Source: Polyangiaceae bacterium (GTDB lineage Bacteria; Myxococcota_A; Polyangia; Polyangiales; Polyangiaceae). From it: DNA of 64,000 nucleotides. The notes under the pieces are model-generated. The model was not told the DNA's origin and did not search any database. It saw nothing but the letters and a program-made list of their open reading frames with translations. The stretch lies in contig JADJXL010000015.1 in the NCBI GenBank assembly GCA_016715885.1, forward strand, positions 744,001 to 808,000, read 5' to 3'. Both the position numbers and the translations under genes were made by a program. Below are positions 33,044 through 42,688 of the stretch, in pieces. The first letter of the stretch is position 1. Every line of letters starts with the position of its first letter.

Positions 33044-36000
33044 ATGCGCTTTGCTCGAATCCTGACCCCGACACTTCTTGCACTTCTGGTGGCCAACTCG
33101 TCTGCGCTCGGTGCCGATCGTCCACCTTACGATGCTGGCTACGACGCGTCTTCGACACGCGTTGGACCGCTCGACATCCGCGCACCCAAGCGTATCGTTT
33201 CAAATTCCAAACCCACTCGAACGTTGCAAACACCGACGGCGCTGCCCGTCGTCGTCGCGTCCACCGATGTTCGTCGTGACGCACCTTCGTTCGCGTGGGC
33301 AGCGCGATCGCGAGGTGGAGTTCCCGTTGGAACCACGGATCCGAGGCAGGCGGCGCGGTTACACTTGGACAAACTCGCACCGATCTATGACTTGCCGACG
33401 GCTGCCGTAGCGTCTGCGGTCGTGAAAAAAGTGCACGACGTCGGCCGCGGCGGCGTCGTGGTTTCACTCGGCCAAGAAGTCGACGGCGTGGAGGTTTTCC
33501 GTGATCGAATGAACCTGCTCTTGCAGCGCGACCTCGAGCTCGTGGCCGTCGGTGGTGGGCTACATCGAGCTGCGACGGCGACGACCAAAGTCGGGTCTGG
33601 TCGCTGGCAGGTTGCGAAGAGTGTCGCCATTGCCAATGCGCTCGGCGATTTGTACGAAATGCCCGTCGCCTCATCGAGCATCGTCGAGGTGGGTCAAGCT
33701 CCCGGCGGATACACTCGATTCGAATTGGCGCCTTCTTTGCCCGCCAAGACCGCGCAATATCGTTTTTCTCGGCCAGCGCGCATCAAAAAAGTGTTTTTCC
33801 CCATGCCCGAAAGCCTCGTGCCGGCTTATTACGTCGAGCTATTCTCGGGGAAGGTGAATTCACGCGCGACCGATACGTACGCGTATGTCATTGCAGCGGA
33901 CGACGGTCGAGTGCTTTATCGGTCGAATCTGACGGCGCACGTGGCCTTCAATTATCGCGTTTGGGCCGAAACGACGGGCAACAAGCGTCCGCTCGATGCG
34001 CCCATCGAAGACTTCACGCCGCATCCCACGGGAATTCCCGATGGAAGCTATCCGTCTTTCATTCCCCCGGTGCTCGTATCGATGGAAGGTTTCAATACGA
34101 ATCCGTCGGGAATGCCCGATCCTTGGCTGCCCGTGGGTGCGACGGAGACCAAAGGAAACAACGTCGACGCCTATTCGGACGACGACAATCCGAATGGTTT
34201 TTCCGCAGGCGACTTGCGCGCAACGACAAACGGAACAAATACATTCGATCGCATTTACGACACATCCAAAGACCCGCTCTTCAGCGCCGACCAAACCATG
34301 GCCGCGGTGACGCAACTGTTTTACACGGTCAATTGGTTGCATAATTCCTGGTACGATTCTGGATTCGATGAAGCTTCGGGCAATGCGCAAGCCGACAATT
34401 ACGGTCGCGGCGGCATCGACAATGACCCATTGATTGCTCAAGCCCAAGACGGTGCTTTGATTGGAAACAGCGACAATGCCAACATGGCCACGCCTGCGGA
34501 CGGCGAATCGCCCAGAATGCAGATGTATGTCTGGAGCGGCGTCGCAAGCGGCAAAGTCGATGTCATGTCGCTCGGCGAAACGTACACGCCGGGTTTTGCC
34601 AGCTTTGGCCCAGCGGACTTCGAAGTGGGTGGCGCCGTGGCGCTCGCCGAGGACGCCGACGCGCCCATCAATGATATCTGCGGACCCATCGTCAATGATG
34701 TGATGGGCAAAATAGCGCTCATCGATCGCGGCATGTGCTCGTTCGAATCAAAAGTGGCCGAAGCGCAAAAGGCTGGCGCCATTGGCGTCATCATTGCCAA
34801 TCATACGGCCGGCGCCAAGGCTCCCGACATGCCGGGCACCGGGATCATGCCGCCGGTCACCATTCCGGTGCTTTCAGTGACGTTCGAGGCAGGCAAAGCC
34901 ATCAAGGACGCATTATCGGGATCCTTTACCGCTACGCTCACGCGCACGACCAGCGTGCGTCCCGATGGAACGATCGACAATACCGTCGTCGCACACGAAT
35001 GGGGACATTACATACACAATCGCCTCGTGTTTTGCAGTACGAACCAATGCGGTGGCGAAGGGGAAGGATGGGGCGACTTTCTTGCACTACAATTGTTCGT
35101 CCGAGAAAACGACAATCTCGATGGCGTTTTTGCGAGCACGGTTTATGCGCCGGTAGCATTCCCGAATCCCGGATACTTCGGCGACCGCCGATATCCGTAT
35201 TCGGTAAATATGGAGAAAAATCCTCTCACGTTCAAATTCATCACCAACGGTGAAGCGCTGCCGACGGACATTCCCACGAACGCATGGGGCCTGAACAACG
35301 CCGAAGTGCACAACTCCGGGGAAGTCTGGGCGAGTATGCTATTCGAAGGGTATGTGCTGCTATTGAAGGAAAGCAAAGGCGCAAACCCGCGTTATTCCTT
35401 CGAAGATGCTCGGCGGCGAATGCAGGATTATGTCGTCGCCGGCATGAAGCTCGCGCCCGCGGATCCCACATTCACGGAACAGCGCGATGCGATTTTGGCC
35501 GCGGCGCTCGCGGCAGATGAAAAAGACGCCGCGCTCTTGGCGCAAGGCTTTGCCAAACGCGGAGCTGGCTCGTGCGCAAAGTCGCCCGAACGCAATTCCG
35601 AGGACAATAGCGGCGTGGTCGAAAGCTTCGAGGTGACTCCAGCGCTTTCTATCGTTTCCATTACGCTCGACGACAGCGTCGATGCATGCGACGCCGATGG
35701 TGCGCTCGATGCAAAAGAAACCGGAAAGCTCACCATCGAATTGGCAAATACCGGCATCGTGCCGCTCGGCAAAGCGCTGCTATCCGTGTCGTCGGCATTT
35801 CCTGGCGTCGAATTCCTCACGGATCCTACCTCGAGCCTCGAAAACATCCCCCCCTTGAGCTCGCACGTGGTCACATTCGACGTGCGTGTGGGTGGCCCGA
35901 ACGTGCCGGCGGCGATTGGATTCGACGTCAAAGCGACGAGTCCCGAGATGTGCGAGCCGGAGGTCACCAAGAACGCGAAGTTCCGCGTCAACTACGACAA

Positions 36001-37015
36001 TGCCGAGTTCATTTCGACGACGGAATCGTTCGAAAGCGAAATCGATGTTTGGCGGCGGCGTGGAACGTACAACAACTACGTTTGGTCGAGGGTTGCCGAC
36101 GAAGAATTGAATTACGTTTGGCATGGCACGGACGTCGGGTTCAGCACGGATACGCGACTCGAATCACCAGAAGTCGAGGTGAGCGCGACCGAGGACTTGA
36201 TCATTTCGTTCAAGCATCGGCACAGCTTCGAGGCGAGTCCCGAAATGCAGGGCGGCCCGGATGTATTTTGGGACGGCGCCGTCATGGAAATAAGCGAAAA
36301 CAACGGCATGAATTGGACGGATATGGCCGATTTCGCCGACCCTGGCTATTCGGGCACCATTTATGATCAGCCCGAAAATGCGCTCGCTGCGCGCAATGGC
36401 TTCGTGAGCACGAATGCGGCGTGGCCCGATATGGATTCCGTGACGCTGTCCTTGGGCAAAGCGTTTGCTGGAAAGAAGATCAAGATCCGCTTCCGCATTG
36501 GGTCGGACGCTTATGTGGGTGATTACGGCTGGGATATCGACGACGTTTCGTTCCAAGGCATCGTCGGCACGCCATTCCCGGCTCCCGCACCGAGCCAGCA
36601 AGTGTGCAATGCGCCGCCCATTGCGGATGCGGGCAGCAATGTGAAAATAAATTCGACTGGTCGCTTCTCGGTTGACGCGTCCAAGAGCTCCGATCCCGAT
36701 GGGGATCCGCTCACGTTCGCTTGGACGCAAGTGAAGGGACCAGCGGTTCAATTCGACGATCCAAACGCCAAGACGGCTTCGTTTGTCGTCACGGGACTCG
36801 ACCCGAAAACGACATTGACGCTGCAAGTGGCCGTTTTCGATGGAATCGACACGACGACCGATACGGTGGATGTGGTCGTCGAAGCTGGTCCCATCGTGAC
36901 GGGTGGAGGAGCATGTGCGGTTGCTGTGCCAGGAAAAACATCGTCGCCGGCATTCGTTGCTGGAGCATTCGTGGGGCTCGGCCTGCTGGCGAGGCGATAT
37001 AGGCGTCGACGCTGA
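33044..37015 (+). CDS. M36-family metallopeptidase with PA and PKD-like domains, MYXO-CTERM
   Basis: A 1,323-residue exported protease. Start ATG at 33044 follows GGAGG. Signal peptide about 1-24, then a propeptide (residues about 90-280). The catalytic domain carries NTVVAHEWGHYIHNRL near residue 650 (zinc-binding His and catalytic Glu) and GEGEGWGDFLALQLF about 20 residues later (third ligand). A PA domain (about 545-630) is inserted before the HEWGH helix. A C-terminal region includes a CARDB-like or beta-sandwich part, a PKD-like domain (INSTGRFSVDASKSSDPDGDP) and a MYXO-CTERM tail (GGGACAVAVPG, helix, RRYRRRR), so it is probably surface-attached or released by sorting. Likely digests prey or extracellular protein. 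Confidence 0.93.
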   Translation: MRFARILTPTLLALLVANSSALGADRPPYDAGYDASSTRVGPLDIRAPKRIVSNSKPTRTLQTPTALPVVVASTDVRRDAPSFAWAARSRGGVPVGTTDPRQAARLHLDKLAPIYDLPTAAVASAVVKKVHDVGRGGVVVSLGQEVDGVEVFRDRMNLLLQRDLELVAVGGGLHRAATATTKVGSGRWQVAKSVAIANALGDLYEMPVASSSIVEVGQAPGGYTRFELAPSLPAKTAQYRFSRPARIKKVFFPMPESLVPAYYVELFSGKVNSRATDTYAYVIAADDGRVLYRSNLTAHVAFNYRVWAETTGNKRPLDAPIEDFTPHPTGIPDGSYPSFIPPVLVSMEGFNTNPSGMPDPWLPVGATETKGNNVDAYSDDDNPNGFSAGDLRATTNGTNTFDRIYDTSKDPLFSADQTMAAVTQLFYTVNWLHNSWYDSGFDEASGNAQADNYGRGGIDNDPLIAQAQDGALIGNSDNANMATPADGESPRMQMYVWSGVASGKVDVMSLGETYTPGFASFGPADFEVGGAVALAEDADAPINDICGPIVNDVMGKIALIDRGMCSFESKVAEAQKAGAIGVIIANHTAGAKAPDMPGTGIMPPVTIPVLSVTFEAGKAIKDALSGSFTATLTRTTSVRPDGTIDNTVVAHEWGHYIHNRLVFCSTNQCGGEGEGWGDFLALQLFVRENDNLDGVFASTVYAPVAFPNPGYFGDRRYPYSVNMEKNPLTFKFITNGEALPTDIPTNAWGLNNAEVHNSGEVWASMLFEGYVLLLKESKGANPRYSFEDARRRMQDYVVAGMKLAPADPTFTEQRDAILAAALAADEKDAALLAQGFAKRGAGSCAKSPERNSEDNSGVVESFEVTPALSIVSITLDDSVDACDADGALDAKETGKLTIELANTGIVPLGKALLSVSSAFPGVEFLTDPTSSLENIPPLSSHVVTFDVRVGGPNVPAAIGFDVKATSPEMCEPEVTKNAKFRVNYDNAEFISTTESFESEIDVWRRRGTYNNYVWSRVADEELNYVWHGTDVGFSTDTRLESPEVEVSATEDLIISFKHRHSFEASPEMQGGPDVFWDGAVMEISENNGMNWTDMADFADPGYSGTIYDQPENALAARNGFVSTNAAWPDMDSVTLSLGKAFAGKKIKIRFRIGSDAYVGDYGWDIDDVSFQGIVGTPFPAPAPSQQVCNAPPIADAGSNVKINSTGRFSVDASKSSDPDGDPLTFAWTQVKGPAVQFDDPNAKTASFVVTGLDPKTTLTLQVAVFDGIDTTTDTVDVVVEAGPIVTGGGACAVAVPGKTSSPAFVAGAFVGLGLLARRYRRRR

Positions 37016-37020
37016 TTCCG

Positions 37021-39480
37021 TTAGAGCATTGGGGGTTCGACCGCATCCTGCGTGACGAATCCATTCTTCGATATGCCTGGAGGCAAACCCGGACCTACGA
37101 TGGTTTGTCCGTCGGCTTCTTTGTTCGCGCAATCCTGATTCAATTCGAGTAAATAGGGGAGGGGGTCTTGTTGCGCTGCCATTCCATACGCCGCACGCAC
37201 GGCTTCATCGAGCGCTGCGTGCGCATCCTTCAACAGGTGTAAACCCGGTCGTGGGTCGATTCTTTCCGGCACTTGCGGTTCCCCCCAAACTCGCCCGCTG
37301 CGCGGGCTCGAACAGTGGGACCCCCCGCAAGCGCCGGAAAAAATCGACCCACGACCTTCCTCCATGAATACGTAGATTTCGCGCAGGCTCATAAGGTGCT
37401 CGCCAGCAATTTTGCGACGCAGGGTGCGGAGAGCAACACCCGCTTCGGCTACGTCGGCACATTGTTTTTCGGTGGGCGCTTGCGGCCACGGAAAACTATC
37501 GAAAACGGTGTTGGACGTATAGCGAAACCGCGCAGTGAGTGTCGAACATCGCGCCGTGAACCACGCCCAATGCATGGCTGATTGGAGTATTCCGAAGGAG
37601 TAATCGTCCTCGAAGGCGAAAACCGAAAGTGCGTCGCTGGGGTGAATGTTCGATGAAACGAATTCGAAGATCGGCCGCTTGGTGACGCGGGAACAGGCGA
37701 TGTAACGGGAGAGGGTTTGGAGTTTCGTCATCAATTCGGTGCGTGGATAACTCAATAGCCACCAGCGTTTCAGAAAATAAGCATGATGCTTGTTACCTTT
37801 TTCATCGAGACGCTCATTGCGAGTGTCTTCGGCGCTCGCCGCTGCTTCCCGATCAGTCAAGACGAGGTTTTCGATGCGCTGAAACGGCAATGTATATTGC
37901 TGCGCTTCGAGCTTTTGCCGCGGCGAAAAGTCGATCACCCATCGAGAGGGCTGCCCGTGCATGTTGGATAGCAAATCATCGCCGATGAGGTACGGGAAGA
38001 GCACGTCGCGGTTTGTCGTGGAAATCGAGAGCATGTGCCGTGCTTCCGCTTCGGACAACAAAAATCCTTCGTGCCCGTGCGTTTGTCCCTGATAACACAC
38101 GCCCGCCTCAGCATTGGCACGAAGCGACTTTGCCTGGGTCACATCCACGTTTGTCGACAGCGACGAAGGAATATTGTCGAGCTGACTTTCTTTCCACGGA
38201 CTGTCGATGCCGTCGCCCTCTTGCCAGGACAATTTCTTGGGTCCATGAGCAATTCCCTTGACCCAGTTGACGACCGAAACGTGCACGATCGCTTCGCCGG
38301 GCCAAACCATCGTCGAAACGGCTTCCGTAATGGTACCGCCATGTTTGACGATGTAATCGAGTCCGCCTTCGCGCGAGTAATTTTGCCTTATTGTATTGGT
38401 ACCAACGAGCCCTGCCGAAGCGCCTTTGGCAAGCTCGTCATGCGCGCGGCGAAACCAGTACACACAATAATCGGCTCGACCCGGGACGTCGGCGTATCGT
38501 TTGCGCAATCGACGCACGTAATCGGGGCCGAATTCGCGTTGCATTTTGTTTTTTGATTGAAACGGCGGATTTCCAATGATGTAATCCGCTTTCGGCCAAA
38601 CGCAAAATAAGGCATCGTCGCACCGAATGTTGTCGTCGAGATTCTCGAGACCAAACACCTCGCTAATTTCATCGAGCGTGCGCTTTTTGCCGAGCATCAG
38701 AGTGACCTTGGCAAGCTCGACGGCGAAAGGATCCGTATCAATTCCGAAGAGTTGCTGGGTGCGAATCGATTTTGCCGAACCCTGTGGCTTTGCGGCAGGA
38801 AATCGCGCGCGCAGCTTCGTCAATAGCTCGATTTCCAAGCGTTTCAATGCACAGTATGCAACATGAAGAAAATTTCCACTGCCGCACGCGGGATCCAAAA
38901 TCCGAATGTTTGTCAATGCATCATGTGCGGCGAGCAATTCATTCCGTGTCGATGCTTCGCGAATGCGCGTGACCCAAGGTGCAACCAGGGTCGGCCGTAC
39001 GACATGCTCGTAAATGGCGGCTTCAGGCGTATAATGGGCGCCTCGCTCATGCCGCTCGGTCGCATTCATCGTCGCTTGAAACAGTGTGCCGAAAATGCCC
39101 GGATGAATGCGCGACCACTTCGTTGTCGCAGCTTCGGCAAGCAGAGACAATTCTCGCTCGGCAAGATCCACGTTTTCGATGGTAGCCAAAAGCCCAATGG
39201 GAAACTGAATTTCATTCAATCGATGGAAAAATTCGCGAATGATATCGGCTGACCGCCTCGCGCGAGCATGACTTTCCACGAGCTCGTGAAAAGGCGCATT
39301 CGTCAGGACGCCACAATCCTCCAGAAAAAGAATGACCGCGCATTGAAGCGCAAATCGCTGCGCCCTCGCCCGCGTTTCCCCGCGCTCGATCAATGCGTGA
39401 AAAACAGCACCGAGCTTGGAAGCTGCGCGAGCACTGATGTCGTGATCGGACGAGCGCACCCAAGGCCAAACGTCCTTCAT
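37021..39480 (-). CDS. DNA adenine-N6 methyltransferase (MmeI/YeeA-like), with in-frame palindrome insertion
   Basis: An 819-residue class I SAM-dependent DNA methyltransferase. It has an RFALQCAVILFLEDCGVL helical region near the start, ILDPACGSGNFLHVAYCAL (SAM binding) near residue 195 and YIIGNPPFQSK (NPPF catalytic motif) near residue 303. Downstream there is a target-recognition region (FQRIENLVLTDREAA, then PLNPSD-like segments). I see no nuclease D-(E/D)xK domain at the N-terminus, so it is more likely an orphan or modification enzyme than a complete type IIG enzyme. Residues about 708-745 are encoded by hairpin element copy 2. The frame reads through it: YVFMEEGRG before and PGLHLLKDAHAALDEAV after, and the downstream segment resumes family-like helical sequence. 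Confidence 0.85.
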   Translation of the reverse strand: MKDVWPWVRSSDHDISARAASKLGAVFHALIERGETRARAQRFALQCAVILFLEDCGVLTNAPFHELVESHARARRSADIIREFFHRLNEIQFPIGLLATIENVDLAERELSLLAEAATTKWSRIHPGIFGTLFQATMNATERHERGAHYTPEAAIYEHVVRPTLVAPWVTRIREASTRNELLAAHDALTNIRILDPACGSGNFLHVAYCALKRLEIELLTKLRARFPAAKPQGSAKSIRTQQLFGIDTDPFAVELAKVTLMLGKKRTLDEISEVFGLENLDDNIRCDDALFCVWPKADYIIGNPPFQSKNKMQREFGPDYVRRLRKRYADVPGRADYCVYWFRRAHDELAKGASAGLVGTNTIRQNYSREGGLDYIVKHGGTITEAVSTMVWPGEAIVHVSVVNWVKGIAHGPKKLSWQEGDGIDSPWKESQLDNIPSSLSTNVDVTQAKSLRANAEAGVCYQGQTHGHEGFLLSEAEARHMLSISTTNRDVLFPYLIGDDLLSNMHGQPSRWVIDFSPRQKLEAQQYTLPFQRIENLVLTDREAAASAEDTRNERLDEKGNKHHAYFLKRWWLLSYPRTELMTKLQTLSRYIACSRVTKRPIFEFVSSNIHPSDALSVFAFEDDYSFGILQSAMHWAWFTARCSTLTARFRYTSNTVFDSFPWPQAPTEKQCADVAEAGVALRTLRRKIAGEHLMSLREIYVFMEEGRGSIFSGACGGSHCSSPRSGRVWGEPQVPERIDPRPGLHLLKDAHAALDEAVRAAYGMAAQQDPLPYLLELNQDCANKEADGQTIVGPGLPPGISKNGFVTQDAVEPPML
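37247..37356. repeat. Long palindromic hairpin element, copy 2, inside the methyltransferase gene
   Basis: About 110 bases. Outer arms GTCGTGGGTCGATT (37248-37261) and AATCGACCCACGAC (37342-37355) pair fully, with a further stem of CTTGCGG (37272-37278) against CCGCAAG (37325-37331). The tip is GCCCGC-TGC-GCGGGC (37293-37307), the same as copy 1 apart from the loop. Arms differ from copy 1 at several positions but remain complementary within this copy. Confidence 0.85.
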
Positions 39481-39507
39481 GACAAACCCCGCGTGACCTC
39501 GCAGGAG

Positions 39508-40326
39508 CTACTGCGCCGGTGCATGGTTCGTCCGAACGAACCATCGCGCTACGACCGCTGCAGCCAGCACGACGAACCCCAGGATGCGCAGCGGCCACGG
39601 AACCAAACGCACCCAGCCGTCCGGTTCGAGACTCAAAACCACCACGGACAAACCCACGAGGCCCGCAACGACGTCCGTGATCCGACCTCGCAAGTCGTCG
39701 TCTTCCGCGCGCTTCGGTCCATGAAGAAGCGCATGCAAGAGCAGACCAGCAACCGCAGCCACGAGCCACGGTTCGATCATCTCGAGCACGGCCAGATCGA
39801 TGACTTCGATCGAGAGCGCGCCGATCACGGTCGCCAGCGCGCATCCTGCGAGCGCAAGGGCTGCGCGCACGGCACCTCGTCGCGCATCCGCGCTCGTCGT
39901 GATCGCTCGGATCGCAACGATCATCGCAAGAGGCACCGTGTGCGCAGCGATCGCCACGATGACCATCGGATGCAGCTCGCTCGTGCGAGCAAGCGAAGCG
40001 ATCGCCGTTCCTTCGCCTGCCTGATGAACGAGCACCGCAACGTAGCCGGCGAGCAGTGGACCGGTCGCGGATGCTTTGCTGTTTCGCGCGCGGCGTTCGA
40101 TCATGACCGGGACAAACAGCGTGATGACCAGAGGCACGAGCGCGAGCAGGCCGCCTTCAAAAATGGCTTCGGGCAAGAGGTGAAGCAGCGCGACGCCAGC
40201 GGCCGCTACGGTGGCAAACGTCCCGATTCCAGGCACGACGCGTCTGCCGTGGTCACGCCAAGCAGCAGCGAGCCCGCCGAATAGGACGGCAATCGCGAGA
40301 ACGGAGAGACCGACGGCGAGGGACAC
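39508..40326 (-). CDS. ZIP-like metal transporter
   Basis: A 272-residue membrane protein with about eight hydrophobic helices. Conserved ZIP-type polar motifs lie in the helices: LLHLLPEAIF, a charged VLVHQAGEGTAIAS (metal-binding His and Glu of TM4) and AIAAHTVPLAMI (TM5 His, Pro). Divalent metals such as Zn2+ or Fe2+ would pass through. The GTG at 40326 is preceded by AGGAGG six bases upstream; a TTG three bases further is less well spaced. It is divergent from the encapsulin operon, 127 bases away, which makes an iron role plausible but not shown. Confidence 0.72.
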   Translation of the reverse strand: MSLAVGLSVLAIAVLFGGLAAAWRDHGRRVVPGIGTFATVAAAGVALLHLLPEAIFEGGLLALVPLVITLFVPVMIERRARNSKASATGPLLAGYVAVLVHQAGEGTAIASLARTSELHPMVIVAIAAHTVPLAMIVAIRAITTSADARRGAVRAALALAGCALATVIGALSIEVIDLAVLEMIEPWLVAAVAGLLLHALLHGPKRAEDDDLRGRITDVVAGLVGLSVVVLSLEPDGWVRLVPWPLRILGFVVLAAAVVARWFVRTNHAPAQ

Positions 40327-40453
40327 CAACGCCCTCCTAGCATGAATTTCTTCGTGGCCGTGCAGGAGCCGTCGCTCGCGTGCGCTCTCGTGCGTTCGGT
40401 CGGTTGTGCCGAGGCGTAAACAGCGCGCGACAAACGGGCCGCTCGAGCATCCG

Positions 40454-40852
40454 ATGAGTATGGGCAGCGAGACCTACCACGAACCCTACGAGCACCTGTC
40501 CGGGTCGGCTCGAGACATGCACCGAGCGCTCGTGTCGTTGATCGAGGAGCTCGAGGCGATCGATTGGTACGCGCAACGTGCGGAAGTGACGAGCGATGTG
40601 GAGCTTCGTGCCGTGCTCTTGCACAACCGCGACGAAGAGATCGAGCACGCGATGATGAACCTCGAGTGGATTCGTCGGAACGATCCGAAGTTCGACGAAA
40701 CGATCCGCACGTACTTGCTGACCGAGATACCGATCACGGAGGTCGAGGAGCGCGCAGAGCGTGGCCATGACGAACCTTCGGCGAAGGCACCAGCTCCGCC
40801 GACAAACCCAATCACTTGGGGACTTGGCATCGGCAGCTTGAAGGGGAGGTGA
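40454..40852 (+). CDS. Encapsulated ferritin-like protein (EncFtn)
   Basis: A 132-residue ferroxidase cargo of an encapsulin compartment. It oxidises Fe2+ to Fe3+ for storage inside the shell. Helical motifs: SLIEELEAIDWYAQRAEV and LLHNRDEEIEHAMMNLEW contain the ferroxidase Glu/His residues. The extreme C-terminus, LGIGSLKGR, matches the encapsulin-targeting peptide (LTVGSLRR-type), separated by a flexible Pro/Ala linker. The encapsulin shell gene begins 11 bases after its stop codon. Start chosen at the ATG at 40454; the next ATG (40460) is possible. Confidence 0.92.
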   Translation: MSMGSETYHEPYEHLSGSARDMHRALVSLIEELEAIDWYAQRAEVTSDVELRAVLLHNRDEEIEHAMMNLEWIRRNDPKFDETIRTYLLTEIPITEVEERAERGHDEPSAKAPAPPTNPITWGLGIGSLKGR

Positions 40853-40863
40853 TTGTCGTGGTC

Positions 40864-41667
40864 ATGAGTCTCGAAAAGCGCGAGCTTGCGCCCATATTGC
40901 CGGAAGCATTCGACCTCATCGATGCCGAGGCGCGTCGGGTGCTCGAACAGCGACTTGCGGCCCGAAAACTGGTGGATTTTTGCGGCCCGCACGGTTGGCA
41001 GTACGCGGCCGTCAATACCGGACGATTGCGGTGTTTTTCGGCAGGTCCGGTTCCGGGTGTTTCCGTAGGACAACGAGTTTCGGTGCCGTTGATCGAATTA
41101 CGCACGCCCATCGTTCTCGATTTGGATGACCTCGACGCAGCAGCTCGGGGCGCGGACGATTTGGACTTGACTCCCGTGGTCGAAGCTGCCGAACGAATTG
41201 CTCGAGTCGAGGACGCTGCGGTTTTTCATGGATATCCCGAAGGCAATATTCCGGGAATCGTGGAGAAGACCCCGCACGACGCGGTGCGAGTAGCAAATGT
41301 ATCGGCATGGCCGGCCGCCATCGTGCAAGCAAAAGAAGTGCTTCGTTCGGCGGGTGTCACGGGGCCGTATCGTCTTGCTGCAGGACCGCGTGAATACGAC
41401 GAGCTCGCTGCAGGGGCGGATGATGGATATCCGATTCTAAAACGAATCGAACGGCAAATCATCGATGGCCCCGTCGTCTGGGCCGCCGCATTGGAAGGCG
41501 CCGTGTTGTTATCGGTGCGCGGTGGCGATTACGAGCTCACGGTCGGACAGGACATGTCGATTGGGTACGCGTACCACGAAAAACACCGCGTCGAGCTGTT
41601 CTTGACCGAATCATTTGCGTTTCGAGTGCTCGAACCGCGAGCGGCAATTGCGCTGAAAAGGGGATGA
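40864..41667 (+). CDS. Encapsulin shell protein (family 1)
   Basis: A 267-residue protein that self-assembles into an HK97-fold protein nanocompartment. The family 1 features are present: an N-terminal helix that binds the cargo peptide (LAPILPEAFDLIDAEARRVLEQRL), ARKLVDFCGPHGW, an E-loop region around residues 55-80 (VGQRVSVPLIELRTP) and the C-terminal domain EYDELAAGADDGYPILKRIE and VGQDMSIGYAYHEKHRVELFLTESFAF. The ATG at 40864 follows GGGGAGGTG. Together with the upstream EncFtn gene this is a two-gene iron-storage operon. Confidence 0.94.
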   Translation: MSLEKRELAPILPEAFDLIDAEARRVLEQRLAARKLVDFCGPHGWQYAAVNTGRLRCFSAGPVPGVSVGQRVSVPLIELRTPIVLDLDDLDAAARGADDLDLTPVVEAAERIARVEDAAVFHGYPEGNIPGIVEKTPHDAVRVANVSAWPAAIVQAKEVLRSAGVTGPYRLAAGPREYDELAAGADDGYPILKRIERQIIDGPVVWAAALEGAVLLSVRGGDYELTVGQDMSIGYAYHEKHRVELFLTESFAFRVLEPRAAIALKRG

Positions 41668-41701
41668 ATGAACGCTGCCGGCCCCCCCGAGCCGACGGCG
41701 G

Positions 41702-42226
41702 TCACGCATTCGGCGGGGGCAGCATCGTATTCGAGAGCCTGTCCGTACGTCGCGACTCGATCACGGTTTTCGGCGGGCCTTCTTCGATGGGAGGCTCCCT
41801 TGTGGATGCCGGCATCGCGCTCGGACGCGGGCCTGGTCGAAGGGCGCGAATGGATCCGAAGAACGCGACAAGGAAGAGCGCGCCTGCCAGGATCACGAGT
41901 CTCCACGCAATCGAGGGCACGATCGCGCCGAGCCCGATCATGATGGCGATGATGGCGCACACGCCAGCCGTTGCTGCACAAACGAACGCGATGGCTCCCC
42001 ACGCAATGCGGGGCGTCACTTCGCGAACTTTTTGCTCTGCTTCGTACTTCGCGAGCGCAACACCGTCACGGACGAGCTCTTGCGCTACATCCAGCGTGTC
42101 GCGCGCTACGGCAACGAGCGCATCTCCGGTCGATAAGCCATCGCTCCGTCGCGCTCGACTTTCTGGGGGAAGTGCTTGTGGAGCACGTGCTCCACCGTTT
42201 GTCGATGTCATTCGTTGTTGATTCAT
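41702..42226 (-). CDS. Membrane protein of holin-superfamily-III type (PF07332-like)
   Basis: A 174-residue protein. After a disordered N-terminal part there is an amphipathic helix (ALVAVARDTLDVAQELVRDGVALAKYEAEQ) and two close hydrophobic helices (AIAFVCAATAGVCAIIAIMI and WRLVILAGALFLVAFFGSI), then a Pro-rich tail. That arrangement matches the putative Actinobacterial Holin-X / phage holin superfamily III proteins, which occur widely outside phages as unknown membrane proteins. The ATG at 42226 follows AGGAG. Fourteen bases separate it from the upstream gene, so they are probably co-transcribed. Confidence 0.7.
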   Translation of the reverse strand: MNQQRMTSTNGGARAPQALPPESRARRSDGLSTGDALVAVARDTLDVAQELVRDGVALAKYEAEQKVREVTPRIAWGAIAFVCAATAGVCAIIAIMIGLGAIVPSIAWRLVILAGALFLVAFFGSIRALRPGPRPSAMPASTREPPIEEGPPKTVIESRRTDRLSNTMLPPPNA

Positions 42227-42240
42227 CGCTGGCTCCTCTC

Positions 42241-42552
42241 TCACAGAAAGCGCACGCGGAGGCGCCGACGCCTTCGCATCACGGCCGTGACGATGCCGAG
42301 CACCAAGAGTCCGCCGAGCGTGACAGCCGCCCGGACAAACCCCTTGCGTACGGCACCGGCACTCGAGCCGAGCAGGTTGGAAAGTTTGCCGATGTCGGCG
42401 ACGAGCCGTGCCTTTGCCAGCTCGAGGCGGTGCTCGAGCGTCCGCTGGCGTTGATCCACTTCCGGAAGCTCGACCATCGAAGCTTGCGTGCCTCCGAACC
42501 TTCGAGATTCTCGCGTGTCCACTCCGAACCTCTGCGTGCTGAGACGATTCAT
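42241..42552 (-). CDS. Small tail-anchored helical protein
   Basis: The 103-residue product has an amphipathic coiled helix (EVDQRQRTLEHRLELAKARL) followed by LLGSSAGAVRKGFVRAAVTLGG and a hydrophobic stretch ending in a basic RRRRRL tail. It looks like the DUF3618 or YtxH/ElaB-type envelope proteins, but I am not certain. Upstream start choice (ATG at 42552) is uncertain. It is divergent from the phosphohexomutase gene and upstream of the holin-like membrane protein gene, so they may form an operon. Confidence 0.5.
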   Translation of the reverse strand: MNRLSTQRFGVDTRESRRFGGTQASMVELPEVDQRQRTLEHRLELAKARLVADIGKLSNLLGSSAGAVRKGFVRAAVTLGGLLVLGIVTAVMRRRRRLRVRFL

Positions 42553-42688
42553 CACCGGACGCACGTGCAACACGCGTACCCATGTGCCTCAGCGTCCGAG
42601 CGCGCACCGAGCGATCACGAATGCACGTTTGCCCCTTTCGTTTCGTCGCTCGCCGTGCCAAATCGCTCTGCCAGGACGAGCAGAAACC

